A stretch of 13,153 bases of DNA from Acanthaster planci (Eukaryota; Echinodermata; Asteroidea; Valvatida; Acanthasteridae). The stretch's first letter is position 1, and each line of letters opens with the position of its first letter. The notes under the pieces were generated by a model. It had not been told where the DNA came from. It did not search any database and worked only from the letters and a program-made list of their open reading frames with translations. Of this stretch, positions 1-7,384 are shown one piece after another. The position numbers were made by a program, and so were the translations under genes. Location: contig NW_019091450.1 in assembly GCF_001949145.1 (NCBI RefSeq), positions 163,151 to 176,303 of the forward strand, read 5' to 3'.

Positions 1-44
1 TGACAACTCCTGTGACCCCCCCCCCTTATGCCTGAAGCTGGCAA

Positions 45-300
45 CGGGGCCGGCAACGAGGCTGGCAACATGAACCATCATTTGAGCTTCTAAGCATCCA
101 GGCCTGAGTGACCAATCCTAACTTTTGTTTCAGCGACATGAACCAGCGTGAAAATTTTAGTCTCTTATTACCATCTGGGCTTGAGTGAACCAATCCAGTG
201 TCTCAGTGACATTGACCAATAGGTAGCCTCTTGCCTTGGAAACCATCCAGGCTACTATACCATCCAGGCTTGAGTGACCAATCTTTGCTCTATGGACTTT
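45..300. repeat. ~75 bp minisatellite, array segment A1
   Basis: About three to four degenerate units of a roughly 74-75 bp repeat. Recurring cores, in order, are CCATCCAGGCTTGAGTGA, CCAATCCTAGC, GTCTCAGCAACATG and AACCAGCAGGTG. Here the units carry ACCAATCCTAAC, GACATGAACCAGC, TGAACCAATCCAG and GACCAATC. The array lies upstream of exon-like segment A, as array B1 lies upstream of exon B and the 10195-10770 array upstream of exon C. Each unit holds a CCAAT pentamer and many hold a CAGGTG-like string. No function is evident. Confidence 0.85.
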
Positions 301-478
301 TATAGAGATATCTCTTACACAGCAGGGAGTTGGTCTTCCAGTTTTTGGCTTCAAAAACAATTCAGTAAATTTGAAGCTATGAGCTAAATTCACTTTTGTT
401 TCTGGAGTTATTTGTAAATGTGGGCAGGATTTATCACTCGAGATTTAACAAATTTGATTATTATTTTCCTTTCATCAG

Positions 479-529
479 TGCTGTGTTTAAAGTGGTTTGC
501 TTTCATGGAGATGCAAGCACCTGGCTGAA
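479..529 (+). pseudogene. Exon-like segment, copy A (probable pseudoexon)
   Basis: The segment follows a pyrimidine-rich stretch ending TTTCATCAG, which looks like a 3' splice site. A possible branch motif TTTAAC lies at 444-449, about 30 bases upstream. The only open frame reads AVFKVVCFHGDASTWLK and shares F, V, HGDA and WLK with copy C. Copy C ends AAG/GTGAGC, but here one G is missing (AAGTGAGC). A donor could still be read as AA/GTGAGC, but the exon is then 51 instead of 52 bases and the frame shifts. Read through, the next codon is TGA. I do not recognise the protein family. The copy is probably non-functional. Confidence 0.5.
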
Positions 530-554
530 GTGAGCATGGGTGAGCCACAGTGGT

Positions 555-690
555 TGATTAGTGACCAATCCTAGCTCTTGTCTCAGCAACATCAACCAGC
601 AGGTGGACTTGAGCTTCTAACCATCCAGGCTTGAGTGATCAATCAGTAGCTCTAGGCTCACAAACATCAACCAGTAGGTGAGCTTCTTCT
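555..690. repeat. ~75 bp minisatellite, array segment A2
   Basis: Two units follow the exon-like segment, each with GACCAATCCTAGC or GATCAATC and then CAACATCAACCAGCAGG or AACATCAACCAGTAGGTGAGC. The TAGGTGAGC at the second unit resembles a 5' splice donor. The matching pair in copy B is at 2695-2825. Confidence 0.8.
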
Positions 691-1075
691 GTACTTACGT
701 GTATGGTTAATATCTCCTCCTTTATTTTATTTTCTGTAGTCATCATCAATTATCACAATTTGTCTAACTTTTTGCCGTCAGCTCTTGTCATGTCTTTGAT
801 GTCTTACCCAATCCGTGTTTTTGTCTCGTAGTTGTTAGTGTTGTTGTTCTTGTTATGTATTGTCTTAAGGGCTTTTTTACAAGCCTCTGCTTATCCAACA
901 GCCTCATGCTCTGCTCTTTTCTCTGCATTTGTACATGGACTACTTTTCTTAATCTTATAAATTCTGATGTTCTTTTTTCATTAAGTACATCGATTTTGCT
1001 AATTTCAATGTACCAACTTTTTTAATGTCTATGTATTTTCTTAAGCTTATCCATTTTGTCATTGAATTGAAGTTA

Positions 1076-1329
1076 AATGCACTAATAGAAAATATGAAAA
1101 AAAAATTGAATTCACTCATAGAAGAGCTTTTTTTGCTGCCGGGTGGTTGTGGAAGGTGCAGGGGAAAATGATAAAGTCGAGTTCATGTTTCATGTGCGTT
1201 CATGAAGTGTTGTTTCAAATGACGTTTCCAGGTGTCTAAAAATAGCTCAAACCCAGGAGCTTAAGGGGTTACTGCCCAGCCAGAACCCCACGGGGGCATT
1301 GCTCCTGAACCCTACCAGGGGACCTAACT
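1076..1329. other. Spacer with no recognisable feature
   Basis: Sequence between copy A and the next array. It contains an A9 run near 1098, a T7 run near 1131 and a short GC-richer part (1250-1320). I see no reading frame with family resemblance, no RNA gene and no transposon ends. Confidence 0.6.
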
Positions 1330-1850
1330 TGGGATTCTAACCATCCTTGCTTGAGCGACCAATTCTAGCTCTAGTCTCAGCAACATAACCAGCAGTCTGG
1401 GGAGCTTGACCCTCTAATCACCCAGGCTTTATTGACCAATCTTATGTCTAGTCCAGCAATATGATTCAGCCGGTGAACGTTAGCTTCTAACAATTTGGCC
1501 AGAGTGATCAATCCTGTCTCTAGTGTCGGCAACATGAACCAGCAGATGAACATGAGCCTCAAACCATCCAGGCTTGACTGATAAATCCTAGCTTTGGTCT
1601 CGGTGACATGAACCAGCTGGAGACCATCCTGGAGTGAGTGACCAGCAATTCATCAATATTAACCAACAGGGGGACTTCAGCCACTAAAAACCATCCATGC
1701 ATGAATTACCACTCCAAGCTCTGTAGTCCCAGCAATACTAACGAGAGGTTGAACTTGAGCATCAAACCATACAATCTTGAGTCCCTAGCTGTAGTCTCAG
1801 CAATGTGCAGACCTGTCTCCTGGGAGGAGGGGATCAGTGAGAAGCATAAG
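1330..1850. repeat. ~75 bp minisatellite, central array
   Basis: Roughly seven degenerate units between copies A and B. Recurring strings are GACCAATTCTAGCTCTAG, GTCTCAGCAACATAACCAGC, GGCAACATGAACCAGCAG, CCATCCAGGCTTGACTGA and GGTGACATGAACCAGC. Unit length varies through small indels. Minus-strand reading frames through the array are open only because the period is near a multiple of three, and they are not in a consistent frame. Confidence 0.85.
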
Positions 1851-1929
1851 CATAAAAACTACATTTTGTTCTTGTGATATGCCCCCCCCCCAAGCTGATA
1901 CTGTGGCCCCCCTTTATGCCTGAAGATGG

Positions 1930-2245
1930 CAACGGGGCTGGCAACATGAACCAGCATTTGAGCTTCTAAGCATCCAGGCTTGAGTGACCAATCCTAGCTT
2001 TTGTGTCAGCGACATGAACCAGCTTGAAAATTTTAGTCTCTTATTACCATCTGGGCTTGAGTGACCAATCCAGTGTCTCAGTGACATTAACCAGTAGGTA
2101 GACTCTAGCCTTGGAAACCATCCAGGCTACTATACCATCCAGGCTTGAGTGACCAATCTTAGCTCTAGTCTCAGCAACATGATCCAGTGGGTTTACTTGA
2201 GCCTCTAACCATCCAAGCTGGAGTGACCAATCCTAGGTCTGTGGA
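1930..2245. repeat. ~75 bp minisatellite, array segment B1
   Basis: Counterpart of A1 with one additional unit at about 2161-2235 (TTAGCTCTAGTCTCAGCAAC followed by ATGATCCAGTGGG). This shows unit gain or loss since the block duplicated. It also contains GACCAATCCTAGC and AACCAGTAGGTAGAC. Confidence 0.85.
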
Positions 2246-2388
2246 CTTTCATAGAGATATCTCTTACACAGCAGGGAGTTGTTCTTCCAGTTTTGGGCTT
2301 CATAAACAAATCCAGTAAATTTGAAGCTATGAGCTAAATTGGCTTCTGTTTCTGGAGTCATTTGCAAATGTGAACAGGATTTATTACT

Positions 2389-2586
2389 CATCAGGCCTTT
2401 TTGATTAGAAGCTTAACCCTAACCGCCCAAGGGTTGCTGGACCTAACCTTCCCCAATCACACAAACTTCAGCACCTTGGAAAAACACTCTTACCTCACAG
2501 ACTTCAACAGTACCTTCTGCTGCAACAGTACCCAATCACATAAACTCCGACAGGTCTTTACCTGTGTAATTTTGTTTGACTGGGTA
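2389..2586. other. ~198 bp insertion in copy B, origin unknown
   Basis: Copy A reads ATTTAACAAATTTGATT and copy C reads ATTTAACAAATATTC at this point. Copy B instead has about 198 extra bases before AAATTTGATT. The insert holds TTAACCCTAACC (2413-2424), two related stretches (CCCCAATCACACAAACTTC and ACCCAATCACATAAACTCC), the word CAACAGTACC twice, and a perfect hairpin ACAGGT-CTTT-ACCTGT (2550-2565). I could not define terminal repeats or a target-site duplication. It replaces the possible branch-point motif upstream of exon-like segment B. Confidence 0.6.
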
Positions 2587-2616
2587 CAAATTTGATTATT
2601 CTTGTTTTCCTTTCAG

Positions 2617-2668
2617 CGCTGTGTTTAAAGTGGTTTGCTTTCGTGGAGATGCAAGCAACTGGCTGAAA
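2617..2668 (+). pseudogene. Exon-like segment, copy B (pseudoexon)
   Basis: A good acceptor (TTTTCCTTTCAG) is followed by 52 bases whose open frame reads AVFKVVCFRGDASNWLK, nearly identical to copy A and related to copy C. The donor is destroyed: copy C has AAAGGTGAGC, here the sequence is AAATGAGC, with no GT and an immediate TGA in frame. The upstream TTTAAC motif has also been displaced by the 2389-2586 insertion. This copy is very unlikely to be spliced correctly. Confidence 0.55.
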
Positions 2669-2694
2669 TGAGCATGGATCAGCCACAGTGGATG

Positions 2695-2825
2695 ATAAGT
2701 GACCAATCCTAGCTCTAGTCTCGGCAACATCAACCAGCTGGTGAGTGTGTACCTTTAACCATTCAGGCTTGAGTGATCAATCCTAGCTCTAGGCTCACAA
2801 ACATCAACCAGTAGGTGAACTTCTT
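2695..2825. repeat. ~75 bp minisatellite, array segment B2
   Basis: Two units after exon-like segment B, matching segment A2. The first unit contains CCAGCTGGTGAGTGTGT, a strong 5' donor look-alike (GGTGAGTG). The second has AACCAGTAGGTGAAC. T-rich copy-B sequence with no gene follows to 3102. Confidence 0.8.
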
Positions 2826-3099
2826 CTGTACTTACGTGTATGGTTAATATTTCCTCCTTTATTTTATTATCTTCTCGTCATCATCAATTATTACAATTTG
2901 TCAAACTTTTTGCCGTCAGCTCTTGTCATGTCTTGGATGTCTTACCCAATCTGTGTTTTTGTCTCGTAGTTGTTTGTGTTGTTCTTCTTGTTGTTATGTA
3001 TTGTCTTAAAGGCTGTTCTGAAAAGCCTCTGCTTATCCAACAGCCTCATGCTCTGCTCTTTTCTCTTCATTTGTATATGGTCTACTTTTCATAATCTTA

Positions 3100-3124
3100 T
3101 GACACTATGAATTTCTGCTCGGTT
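3100..3124. repeat. CACTA element left end: target duplication and TIR
   Basis: Target copy TGA at 3100-3102, then the left inverted repeat starting CACTATGAATTTCTGC and reaching TCGGTT at 3119-3124. It pairs with the reverse complement of 5114-5135 at 17 of 22 positions, including the first nine and last six. Confidence 0.8.
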
Positions 3125-3330
3125 CCAGTGCAGTTTCTCGGTTAAAACTGGTGTATGCCGTCTAATCACTCAATTTAAATGTGGTCAGTTTCGGTCAAAC
3201 CTGGGGTAGCAAAAACACAGGGTTAAAATGGGGTTGTTTCTGGAAACTTGTAAGGAGCTCTGCTCAGTAACTCTGCTGTCAGTTTTGTGGTTTATCAGCT
3301 CAGATAGCAGGGCCGGCTATTCGGTTAAAA
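3117..3330. repeat. CACTA left subterminal motif cluster
   Basis: Repeated short motifs related to CGGTTAAAA: CTCGGTTCC, CTCGGTTAAAACTGG, TCGGTCAAACCTGGG, AGGGTTAAAATGGGG and TTCGGTTAAAACAG. In CACTA elements, subterminal repeats of this kind bind transposase-encoded proteins; that role here is inferred from the family. Confidence 0.65.
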
Positions 3331-4024
3331 CAGAGGTCTTCCGGGGAATCACACTCTGCGGTCAGTTTTATGGAGCGTAATCCCCAAGGCCAGATGAGTT
3401 CCTTTGTGCGTGGCATCATACCGCATCAATAGGCTGTCCCGCCCTAATCCCTAACGGTATACTAAATAACTTTTAATCACCACTGATTGATACGAGCGAG
3501 TTCTTTGCACCCACACTCAGCACTTCATGGGCCTCTCCTATATTGAATGTATTGGTTTTTCAGGATACAGACATTTTATTTAACTCTTCGCAAATCCCTG
3601 CCGAACAATCGGGCCCTTCACGAACTGGCTGATCTGCGGATGGAATGCAACATGCAAGCTTATGTATAAATGCGCCCGATCTTCTGCGTATTGTGAATAT
3701 TTTTGCTACAAGCTCTCACGTCAGGCCAACCACCGAACCGCATAGTTCATTTAAACATGGCACTTTCGAACTGAACCGACCCACACTGTTAGGTTTGGAT
3801 GTTCAGCTTTGATATGACATGGCATTGACAGCAAACGAAATGCATGCAATTGCAAGAAACGTTGAGAAAAAGCAGACATTGGAAAGAGGATAACAAGTTA
3901 TATATACCTGCACTAGCTTGGGGCAGTACAATGCACACGTGCACAAACATGTACATGTACAGTAAATTTAAGTGGCCCCGCATCACCTGATGCCAGAGAA
4001 TTCAAAATCAACTACTCTGGACAC

Positions 4025-4089
4025 AGGTACCGTTTTTATCCATTCAATTCATTGCTTTATATGTGAAAATTCAGTGAATTTGTCGTGTA
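4025..4089. repeat. Internal direct repeat 1 in CACTA element
   Basis: About 65 bp beginning AGGTACCGTTTTTATC and containing CAATTCATTGCTTTAT and TCAGTGAATTTGTCGTGTA. It is matched imperfectly, in the same orientation, about 653 bases downstream at 4678-4742. Flanking sequence is not shared. No coding sense is visible. Confidence 0.7.
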
Positions 4090-4677
4090 AAGTTACAATG
4101 AACATGTAGGTATGGCATTTCGGCCGCATTACAATACTAAATTCTCACTACATTTGTGCTTATGTATATTCAGAAAAACATTATGCATGCAAATCTCCAA
4201 GATGCACGCCCTTACGTTTCATACTTGGCGAATGAAGTTAGAAATAGACTTTCGAAATGAATTTGGATTGGATGCTGATCGCAGTCGGTCTGGCGCTCGA
4301 TATCAACGGCAACTCCAGGAGAAAATATAGTTTTAGGGCCATTCGCGTAGAGGTACGACCCAATTTGCATGTGATGTCTCTCTCAGTCTTGCTATTGGCT
4401 GAGACAACAAAGAAAAGGATGTTCTAAGCTTGGGGACGGGAGGATTGAGAGATTTCTAACTAGGAGTTTGGCGTAGACTGTAGATCAAAAAGTACAATGT
4501 AAGGTTTCATTTGAAGGTGAGAATGAGTAATTCCTCGACTAAAAATCTACTGACGACCGGCCAACACAAGCCGGTTGAGGTGATCGGCGCTGATCGCCAC
4601 CCTCCGCAATATTGGTTCATATCCGCGTCCTACCCTGTGCACCTTTTTGTCTGCCCCGGCCCCTGCACGTGCAGAAA

Positions 4678-4742
4678 AGGTATCGTTTTTATTTGATCAA
4701 TTCATTGCTTTATTTGTCAAAAATCAGTGAATTTATCATGTA
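4678..4742. repeat. Internal direct repeat 2 in CACTA element
   Basis: Second copy of the 4025-4089 sequence, reading AAGGTATCGTTTTTATTTG, then CAATTCATTGCTTTAT and TCAGTGAATTTATCATGTA. The two copies differ at roughly one base in six by eye. Confidence 0.7.
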
Positions 4743-4909
4743 CCAGGTGCGGAAATGCCTCCACGTGCCAATACATTGAAGCCAATTTCCAACTTGTGGA
4801 GCGTCAAAGAAAGATGATTGACATTTCCCCCCTAACCGCTCCTTTATCAGGTAAAAAGTGGATTTACCCAACGGGACTCTGTGGTTTGTAGCACACCATC
4901 TCTCTACTG

Positions 4910-5122
4910 TTAAAACACGGTTAAAATGGGCGACTGTTCGTTTGGACTGCTTATGGATCAGGAGAGGATTAAGGCTTGAATAACAAAGGATGGTGGGTTC
5001 AGTTGAAACACGGTTAAAATGAGGTGAATATTTTGGCTTGATATGTGCAGTTAAACCGGGTTAAAATCGGCTAGAATATTTTTTAACCGAGAAACGACAT
5101 TTAACCCTATTTTAACCGATCT
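4910..5122. repeat. CACTA right subterminal motif cluster
   Basis: Motifs CTGTTAAAACACGGTTAAAA, CACGGTTAAAATGAGG and AACCGGGTTAAAATCGG on the plus strand, then TTTTTTAACCGAGAAACG and TTTTAACCGATC in inverted orientation near the end. TTTCTCGGTTAAAA occurs near both ends of the element in mirrored orientation, consistent with a long imperfect inverted-repeat zone. Confidence 0.65.
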
Positions 5123-5138
5123 AAGTTTCATAGTGTAA
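5114..5138. repeat. CACTA element right end: TIR and target duplication
   Basis: Right inverted repeat (AACCGATCTAAGTTTCATAG then TG, ending at 5135), followed by target copy TAA at 5136-5138. Copy A at 957-975 gives the undisturbed site. Confidence 0.8.
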
Positions 5139-5351
5139 ATTCTAATGTTCTTTTTTTCATTAAGTACATAAATCAGGAAAAAAGTTATTTGCATCCATTT
5201 TGCTAATTTCAATGTACCAAGTTTCTTTAATTCTATGTATTTTCTTTAGCTTATCCATTTCGAAAATTTCTGTGTACCTTGTTTCCTTAATTATCAACAT
5301 AATTTTTTGTTTTCAAAAAGAGTATGGGATGAATGTCTCCTTGAATTGAAT

Positions 5352-5500
5352 TAAGCTTAAGCCTCTGATCAGCAAGGCCTGATAGGCAATCAATCGTAGT
5401 GCTGTATGCAGTCTCAGCAACATGAACCAGCAGGTGAGCTTATGCCTCTAAAACTATTCAGGCTCTATTCTCAGCGACATAAACCTGCAGCTCCTCACGT
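5352..5500. repeat. ~75 bp minisatellite, segment left of gypsy relic
   Basis: Two degenerate units. The first contains GTCTCAGCAACATGAACCAG followed by CAGGTGAGC, a perfect donor-like string at 5431-5439. GCTTAAGCCTCTGATCAGC and CCTCTAAAACTATTCAGGC closely match 10204-10310 on the far side of the gypsy block (GCTTAAGCCTCTGACCATC, CGCTAAAACTATTTAGGC). The array was therefore probably continuous before the gypsy sequence arrived. Confidence 0.8.
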
Positions 5501-5505
5501 CGTCA

Positions 5506-5985
5506 AAACCGTCACCGTTCACCTCGACCCCTGATTGTCAGAAAGCAATAATTGCCCACTTGACTACAGCACCAGCATATGCAGACTTCAGCCAACCCTT
5601 TATCCTACATACAGATGCTAGTCTCACTGGACTCGGAGCTGCACTTTATCAGCTCCAGCAGCTCCAGCATGTCCAGGCTGGCAAGGAGCGGGCTGTGGCA
5701 TACGCTAGTCGGGGCTTGTCCAAGAGTGAGAATTACCCCGCTCACAAGCTAAAATTTCTTGCTCTCAAGTGGGCAGTCACAGAGAAGTTTCACTTTTACC
5801 TACATGGAAACCAGTTCAATAACCCCTTGACATGTGCTGACAACTGCAAAGCTGGATGCCACTGGTCATCGCTGGCTACATGCAGCTGCACTTTCTGCAT
5901 AATACAAGTAATTTCACATTGGATTACAGCAAGGGAATTAAGCATTTGATGCAGATGTCCTACCTTACCGTCTCCACTCTGCTCC
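5506..5985 (+). pseudogene. Gypsy RNase H domain, inactivated
   Basis: In the frame of 5506-5820 one reads PAYADFSQPFILHTDAS, GLGAALYQ, AYASRGLSKSENYPAHKL and FLALKWAVTEKFHFYLHGN, the RT-associated RNase H of Ty3/gypsy. The first catalytic Asp is kept (HTDAS, codon 5614-5616). The usual catalytic Glu before FLALKW is Lys (5752-5754). The short segment holding the next catalytic Asp (family pattern TDN) is missing between GNQF and NNPLT. A one-base loss near 5833 moves the sequence into the frame of AKLDATGHRW. A further shift precedes DYSKGIKH and another DADV. A 9-bp tandem triplication (CAGCTCCAG-like, 5650-5676) expands the loop after GAALY. The domain cannot be catalytic. Confidence 0.88.
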
Positions 5986-6398
5986 GGCAGAAAAGGACAC
6001 CATGGAGACATGAATGTTTCAGGCTGTTATTAGTTCCCAGGGTGTGAACTTGACTGGGGAGTCCCCTACCCTGCATACTCCGTTGGTCAAGGTACTTGCT
6101 TTGCAAAGCAGTGCCGTGCCCTCGGCTATTGACGATCCTCCCCTGTGGCATGGGCAGAGCTGTTCACCCAGGGTAACCATGGAGGAACTACCAGTGGAGT
6201 GACCCTCTTTTGGCAAGAGTTGTCAGATACAAAGAAAGTGGTCACCCCCCTGACAGAGAACAAAAGCGGTCTGAAGATCGTGATGTCCTCCTAATCTTGA
6301 GGGATTGGGACAGATTGATATTTTGTGATGTCCTCTTCCGTCCGCATCAGGAGCGAGATGGTGAAAAACTGTTTCAGTTTAACTCCTCCCCAAACCTC
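5986..6398 (+). pseudogene. Gypsy RNase H-integrase linker, degenerate
   Basis: Between the RNase H tail and the integrase zinc-binding region. The plus strand keeps stretches open for 50-80 codons, but with stop codons at 6010 and 6200 and little residual family similarity. Its position and length fit the variable linker of Ty3/gypsy pol. Overlapping minus-strand frames here have no family resemblance and are treated as shadows. Confidence 0.5.
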
Positions 6399-6399
6399 A

Positions 6400-6545
6400 C
6401 CATGATATGTGGTTTTCAAGGCACTCCACGGCAAGGCTGGTCAGTTCAGTCGTGAACGCACCTTGGATCTTGTTCGTTCAAGGTTTTTTGGCCCCACGTG
6501 GCTGATGACATTGACAAGAGAATACGAACATGCTCTAGCTGTATT
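6400..6545 (+). pseudogene. Gypsy integrase zinc-binding (H2C2) domain, broken
   Basis: One frame reads KALHGKAGQFSRERTLDLV and continues RSRFF, matching the family pattern LH...GH.G..RT..LVR..F. The second zinc-binding His of that pattern is Gln here (AGQ). After the T6 run at 6483-6488 the match moves to another frame, WPHVADDIDKRIRTCSSC, with the CxxC pair at 6531-6542. The zinc finger is thus frameshifted and lacks one ligand. Confidence 0.8.
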
Positions 6546-6594
6546 TGGGGGAAGCTCCCATTATCTGCCATACTTACTGCACCTCTGGTTAACA

Positions 6595-6666
6595 TTAACC
6601 CTAACCCCCTAGGGTGTATGTAAAATCCTATTGAAATTGGAGGATTTGGGACTGTTAGGGTTTTAA
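6595..6666. mobile_element. ~64 bp foldback insert with piggyBac-like ends
   Basis: The insert lies between integrase stretches PLVNI and MELVCID, which are nearly adjacent in the family. It starts TTAA/CCCTAAC (TTAA at 6595-6598) and ends GTTAGGG then TTTTAA (TTAA at 6663-6666). An inner pair AATCCT/AGGATT makes it largely self-complementary. TTAA targets with CCC...GGG ends are the hallmark of piggyBac-type elements. The two extra T bases before the right TTAA and the tiny size make the assignment tentative. TTAACCCTAACC also occurs at 2413-2424. Confidence 0.45.
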
Positions 6667-6684
6667 GGCCAGTGAACTGATCTG

Positions 6685-7069
6685 ATGGAGCTTGTCTGCA
6701 TAGATCATCTTTCTCAGAAGTCATCTGGTGAGGACCAGTCAAGCATCCTTGTCATCACTGATATTTGGTACAGATATGCACAAGCCATTCCTGTTCCAAA
6801 CCAGACAGCAAAGACTACAACCCGAGTCCTCTCCAACACCTTCATTGGACACCATGGTTTTCCAGGTCGTCTACATTCCGACCAGGGAAGATATTGAATC
6901 AGAGGTGATGAAGCAGCTATGGCAAGTAACCGGCATAACTAAGAGTAGAACCATGCCATATCACCCCCAAGGTCATGGCCAAGTAGAACGGTTTAATAGG
7001 GCACTCTTGGAAATGCTTGGTACATGTACACTGCCTGAGGACAAGAAAGCTGCCTGGAAGAAGTATGTG
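6685..7069 (+). pseudogene. Gypsy integrase catalytic core, 5' part
   Basis: The first frame reads MELVCIDHLSQKSS, LVITDIWYRYAQAIPVPNQT and GFPGRLHSDQGR. A one-base loss near 6890 then moves to the frame of ESEVMKQLWQVTGITKSRT, MPYHPQGHGQVERFNRALL and WKKYV. The acidic triad is still encoded: Asp in CIDHL (6703-6705), Asp in HSDQG (6880-6882) and Glu in VERFN, with 35 residues between the last two, the classic D,D-35-E spacing. The gene is nevertheless broken by the frameshift and by the hAT-type insertion at 7070. Confidence 0.88.
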
Positions 7070-7103
7070 CGGTGTTCTCCGCGGGCTGTTTTAGCAGGGC
7101 GGA

Positions 7104-7197
7104 TTGCCCTGCCAAATTTTGGGCCGCCCTGCTAAAATTTTGCCACCCTGCTAAACTTTTGCCGCCCGGCTAAAATTTGTGCCGTCCTGCTATTTTT
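7104..7197. repeat. Subterminal ~20 bp tandem repeat in hAT-type element
   Basis: Five imperfect head-to-tail units of about 19-21 bp, with cores CCCTGCCAAATTTTG, GCCGCCCTGCTAAAATTTTG, CCACCCTGCTAAACTTTTG, CCGCCCGGCTAAAATTTGTG and CCGTCCTGCTATTTT. A related GCCCTGCCAAAATTTTC lies just inside the right end (about 7986-8002) in the same orientation. Such clusters are candidate transposase-binding sites. Confidence 0.75.
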
Positions 7198-7384
7198 TTG
7201 AGTAATGTATTTTCCCCCGAATGTCTGCTCTCTCAGGATTTTAATAAAAAAGAGGTTTACCGCAGTTTGTAGATCGAGTTTGAGTTTACCGACGACGCTT
7301 CTGGTGTACTGACAATGGTGATCGTTGGCTGCCTACCGTTATGCATAGTCAACCTCGTGTCCCGAAAAATCATTGCGTATGTTT

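Larger units (their letters stand above)
10..1075. repeat. Segmental duplication, copy A
   Basis: This block is repeated, in the same order and orientation, at 1903-5352 once later insertions there are ignored. Matching landmarks are a poly-C run followed by TTATGCCTGAAG, minisatellite units, ATAGAGATATCTCTTACACAG, the exon-like segment at 479-529, a second short array, and a T-rich tail (691-1075) containing TCATCATCAATTAT, TTTTTGCCGTCAGCTCTTG and CTTATCCAACAGCCTCATGC. By eye about nine bases in ten agree. Copy A lacks one array unit that copy B has near 2161-2235, lacks the 2389-2586 insertion and lacks the CACTA element. It has probably lost ~80 bp near 1050, where copy B is longer. No gene is seen in the T-rich tail. 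Confidence 0.9.
3103..5135. mobile_element. Non-autonomous CACTA (EnSpm)-type DNA transposon
   Basis: The element begins CACTATGAA and ends TTCATAGTG. The terminal inverted repeat is 9 bp perfect, or about 22 bp with 17 matches. It is flanked by TGA (3100-3102) and TAA (5136-5138). The empty site in copy A reads CTTATAAATTC, so exactly one TAA exists there. This fits a 3-bp target duplication with one later substitution, which is usual for CACTA elements. Both ends hold many CGGTTAAAA-like motifs, as expected for CACTA subterminal repeats. The interior (2033 bp in total) has no long reading frame and no transposase resemblance, so it must have depended on an enzyme encoded elsewhere. Confidence 0.85.
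1903..5352. repeat. Segmental duplication, copy B (with later insertions)
   Basis: Second copy of the 10-1075 block, starting at TTATGCCTGAAGATGGCAACG. The order of landmarks is the same. It is interrupted by an insertion at 2389-2586 and a DNA transposon at 3103-5135. After the transposon, copy A sequence resumes at AAATTCTAATGTTC (copy A: AAATTCTGATGTTC), followed by TTCATTAAGTACAT and TTTGCTAATTTCAATGTACC. Copy B extends further (5270-5340) where copy A seems to have lost about 80 bases. Confidence 0.9.

Noticed and set aside
16-1895. Poly-C runs at 16-25 and near 1881 as possible duplication or transposon boundaries
   Set aside because: They are homopolymers near the duplicate edges and could be slippage-prone. 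The surrounding bases do not form inverted or direct terminal repeats.
3789-4696. Open frames of 61-72 codons inside the CACTA element
   Set aside because: No resemblance to a transposase and no catalytic motif. Their lengths are expected by chance in AT-rich sequence.
6595-6606. Interstitial telomere array (CCCTAA repeats)
   Set aside because: Fewer than two repeat units are present, so a transposon end or chance is at least as likely.
5796-6742. Minus-strand frames opposite the gypsy relic
   Set aside because: They are shadows of the plus-strand pol sequence, which has clear RNase H and integrase motifs.
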